Of a stretch of 42,631 nt of DNA, positions 41,979 through 42,631 are shown in pieces. The stretch is from positions 1 through 42,631 of the IMG/VR virus record IMGVR_UViG_3300033182_000933. One strand, written 5' to 3'. Numbering within the stretch: position 1 is the first letter of the stretch; the number at the start of each line of letters is the position of its first letter. The DNA comes from a virus. The notes beneath the pieces are model-generated. The model was not told where the DNA came from and did no database searches. It saw only the letters and a program-made list of their open reading frames with translations. Made by a program: the position numbers and the translations under genes.

Positions 41979-42410
41979 ATGGCACAGCAACCAAAACGTG
42001 AAATTACAACAGATGGAGACATAGAAGTAGTCAAGCACGTTGAACAAGAAACACTGACTACTTCAAAATCAATCAAGACATTTATTTTCATTGTTCTTGG
42101 TATTTTGGCATACCTTACTTTTTTTGTAATTCCAGAAATCAATACCAGAACAGTCAGAATACAGAAAGACCTTACTTCAATTTTATTACAGAGTCAAAGA
42201 TACGAACGATCTGCCAGAGTTTTCTCTAACGATCATGTATGTGCAAGGTGTCATCTTAACCCTGATTATTTGCTTCACGGTCTTATGTCAAAGTTTAGGA
42301 ATTTAAACGAGATGAAGGAATATCTCAATAACGAACACCAAAATTTTTACACAATGACTCAGCCCATGGAGGATGAGGAATTGATGGAGATTTTTCGCGG
42401 ACTTAGATGA
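41979..42410 (+). CDS. Membrane-anchored CxxCH protein (cytochrome c-like)
   Basis: 143 aa. A hydrophilic N-terminus is followed by one transmembrane helix (TFIFIVLGILAYLTFFVI, about 34-51), a helical linker, then SNDHVCARCHLNPDYLLHGL with CxxCH at residues 88-92. FYTMTQPMEDEELMEIFRGL at the end offers Met 126 or 130 as an axial ligand and a C-terminal helix, as in class I c-type cytochromes. The domain is very short (about 55 residues). If exported N-in/C-out, host Ccm machinery could attach heme. A zinc role for Cys/His is the alternative. Confidence 0.62.
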   Translation: MAQQPKREITTDGDIEVVKHVEQETLTTSKSIKTFIFIVLGILAYLTFFVIPEINTRTVRIQKDLTSILLQSQRYERSARVFSNDHVCARCHLNPDYLLHGLMSKFRNLNEMKEYLNNEHQNFYTMTQPMEDEELMEIFRGLR

Positions 42411-42631
42411 AAACAGCAGCACTCATACTGTTCGTAATGATGTGCATGATACCTCTGATGACAATTGCTCATAAAGGAGTAGAACCCCATTGTAATGTAA
42501 ATGATTATCAGTTACCTTGTTATGAAGATAAAACTGGTCAGATTCTTTACAAACAAGAGCCTGAAACAGTTATAGAGTTAGAAGAAGTAACTGAAAAAGT
42601 AGAAACAAAAAATAGAATAATTGGCAAAAAA
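42407..42631 (+). CDS. Exported or lipoprotein-like protein, cut by window end
   Basis: 75 residues are visible and the frame is still open at the window edge. The N-terminus MKTAALILFVMMCMIPLMTI is a signal-like hydrophobic segment (no clear lipobox). Two Cys (PHCNV, LPCYED) may form a disulfide, then an acidic linker (ETVIELEEVTEKVETK). Starts in the ATGA overlap with the CxxCH gene, so the two envelope proteins are probably made together. Confidence 0.6.
   Translation, partial: MKTAALILFVMMCMIPLMTIAHKGVEPHCNVNDYQLPCYEDKTGQILYKQEPETVIELEEVTEKVETKNRIIGKK

Overview
This window is a gene-dense stretch of a large double-stranded DNA phage. Every credible gene lies on the + strand, often with 1-30 nt start/stop overlaps. 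A T4-like marine myovirus lineage is suggested by a gp61-type primase, a T4 RNase H-type 5' nuclease, a RuvC-like resolvase, a PD-(D/E)XK exonuclease, two SET proteins, a 2OG-Fe(II) oxygenase, a phage ribosomal protein bS21, and many small conserved phage proteins. The host is probably an alphaproteobacterium, although this is an inference. The best single clue is a circularly permuted two-piece tmRNA gene at about 41351-41590, a format typical of alphaproteobacteria and of some cyanobacteria and betaproteobacteria. A DUF1289 protein, ThyX and a B12-dependent ribonucleotide reductase (RNR) are compatible with that host.

Layout. 1-4360: a truncated gene, a Cys-rich mini-protein, an exported DRGH nuclease, a HAD nucleotidase, small proteins and a P-loop protein. 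4363-11790: one long operon with primase, thyX, nrdJ, a zinc ribbon, a RuvC-like nuclease, a SET protein and DUF1289. 11842-11980: an array of 10-bp repeats. 12048-17740: a chain of small unknown genes plus bS21, served by stereotyped promoter and hairpin-leader modules. 17740-18125: a non-coding stretch with repeats. 18126-21840: a glycan-modification cassette with two tandem sialyltransferase-like (GT42/DUF115-like) proteins, KdsB and a 2OG oxygenase. 21860-30653: a metallopeptidase, glycosyltransferase, RNase H, SleB hydrolase, second SET protein and PRPP synthetase. 30661-32926: a tRNA cluster. 32941-39830: a second zone of small early-type genes, including Nudix. 39837-42631: FmdB zinc ribbon, exonuclease, a structured RNA, the permuted tmRNA, and a membrane-anchored CxxCH (cytochrome c-like) protein.

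System-level reading. At least 18 promoters share the form TTGACW or TTGTGT, an almost invariant 17-bp spacer, then TATACT. Most are followed by a 5' leader that begins GTGAGTG, folds into a short hairpin, and ends in a conserved CCGAGACTGRAA block just before ATG. Hairpin sequences differ from site to site while pairing is kept, which argues for selection on RNA structure. The block before ATG is a poor Shine-Dalgarno sequence. Together with phage bS21, at least 11 complete tRNA genes and a tmRNA, this suggests (as inference) a programme to take over host translation: strong uniform early promoters, structured leaders, an altered 30S initiation protein, codon supplementation and ribosome rescue.

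Limits: no homology search or folding program was run. Family names come from motif and pattern recognition, and many small genes are left as unknown.
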